Of a stretch of DNA of 6,728 nt, positions 6,711-6,728 are shown piece by piece. The notes beneath the pieces were generated by a model, which was not told where the DNA came from, did not search any database, and was given only the letters and a program-made list of their open reading frames with translations. Position 1 is the stretch's first letter. Each line of letters opens with the position of its first letter. Where the stretch lies: contig JALNWR010000146.1 of NCBI GenBank assembly GCA_023230795.1, positions 1 through 6,728 of the forward strand, in the 5' to 3' direction. Source of the DNA: Candidatus Cloacimonadota bacterium (GTDB taxonomy: Bacteria > Cloacimonadota > Cloacimonadia > Cloacimonadales > Cloacimonadaceae). The translations under genes and the position numbers were made by a program.

Positions 6711-6726
6711 GGGGGGGGGGGGGGGG
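6711..6726. repeat. 16-base G homopolymer (C tract on the coding strand) before the surface-protein start
   Basis: Sixteen consecutive G lie 8 bases upstream of the ATG at 6702, where a ribosome-binding site or promoter spacer would be. On the coding strand the frame through the tract is open and joins the ATG in frame (CCC codons, then CGT ATA GCA ATG). Such tracts are known phase-variation switches of surface proteins in Neisseria and Campylobacter. Its position two bases from the window end also fits a poly-G sequencing artefact at a contig end. The sequence alone cannot decide. Confidence 0.6.
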
Positions 6727-6728
6727 AA

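Noticed and set aside
1..6728. CRISPR array, tRNA, transposon or defence system
   Set aside because: No regular spaced repeats, clover-leaf sequence, transposase motif or terminal inverted repeats were seen. The repeated segments found are explained by shared protein tails or short hairpins.

Overview
The window reads almost entirely on the minus strand. It looks like part of the chromosome of an anaerobic bacterium from the Fibrobacteres-Chlorobi-Bacteroidetes side of the tree, most likely Candidatus Cloacimonadota or a close relative. The evidence is two giant exported beta-helix proteins, both ending in a FlgD-like / type IX secretion 'type A sorting' tail with the NYPNPFNP and WDGRD signatures, plus an outer-membrane barrel protein. 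No rRNA or housekeeping phylogenetic marker is present, so the phylum is an inference.

Layout in transcription order (high to low coordinate): a 16-base G/C homopolymer at 6711-6726, directly in front of a 910-residue secreted beta-helix protein (6702-3970); a 31-base gap; an 828-residue secreted protein with two beta-helix modules (3938-1452); a 275-base gap (1451-1177) holding three inverted repeats, a possible 21-codon small ORF and a probable promoter; a TatD-family metal-dependent hydrolase (1176-385); and, overlapping it by 4 bases, the first 129 codons of an outer-membrane protein that runs off the left edge (388-1).

The two large proteins probably form one transcription unit of surface-displayed or secreted proteins. 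They share a C-terminal 87-residue tail (about 42 identical positions, ungapped, counted by eye) but differ in what precedes it. This is a modular design in which a common export/anchoring tail is attached to different passenger parts. tatD and the barrel gene form a second, translationally coupled unit with its own promoter candidate. I see no CRISPR array, tRNA, transposase, phage gene or defence gene. The least explained items are the homopolymer in front of the first surface protein, the roughly 300-residue central domain of that protein, and the repeated GGG[IV] / [IFV]-x-x-N ladders that resemble chlamydial Pmp repeats.
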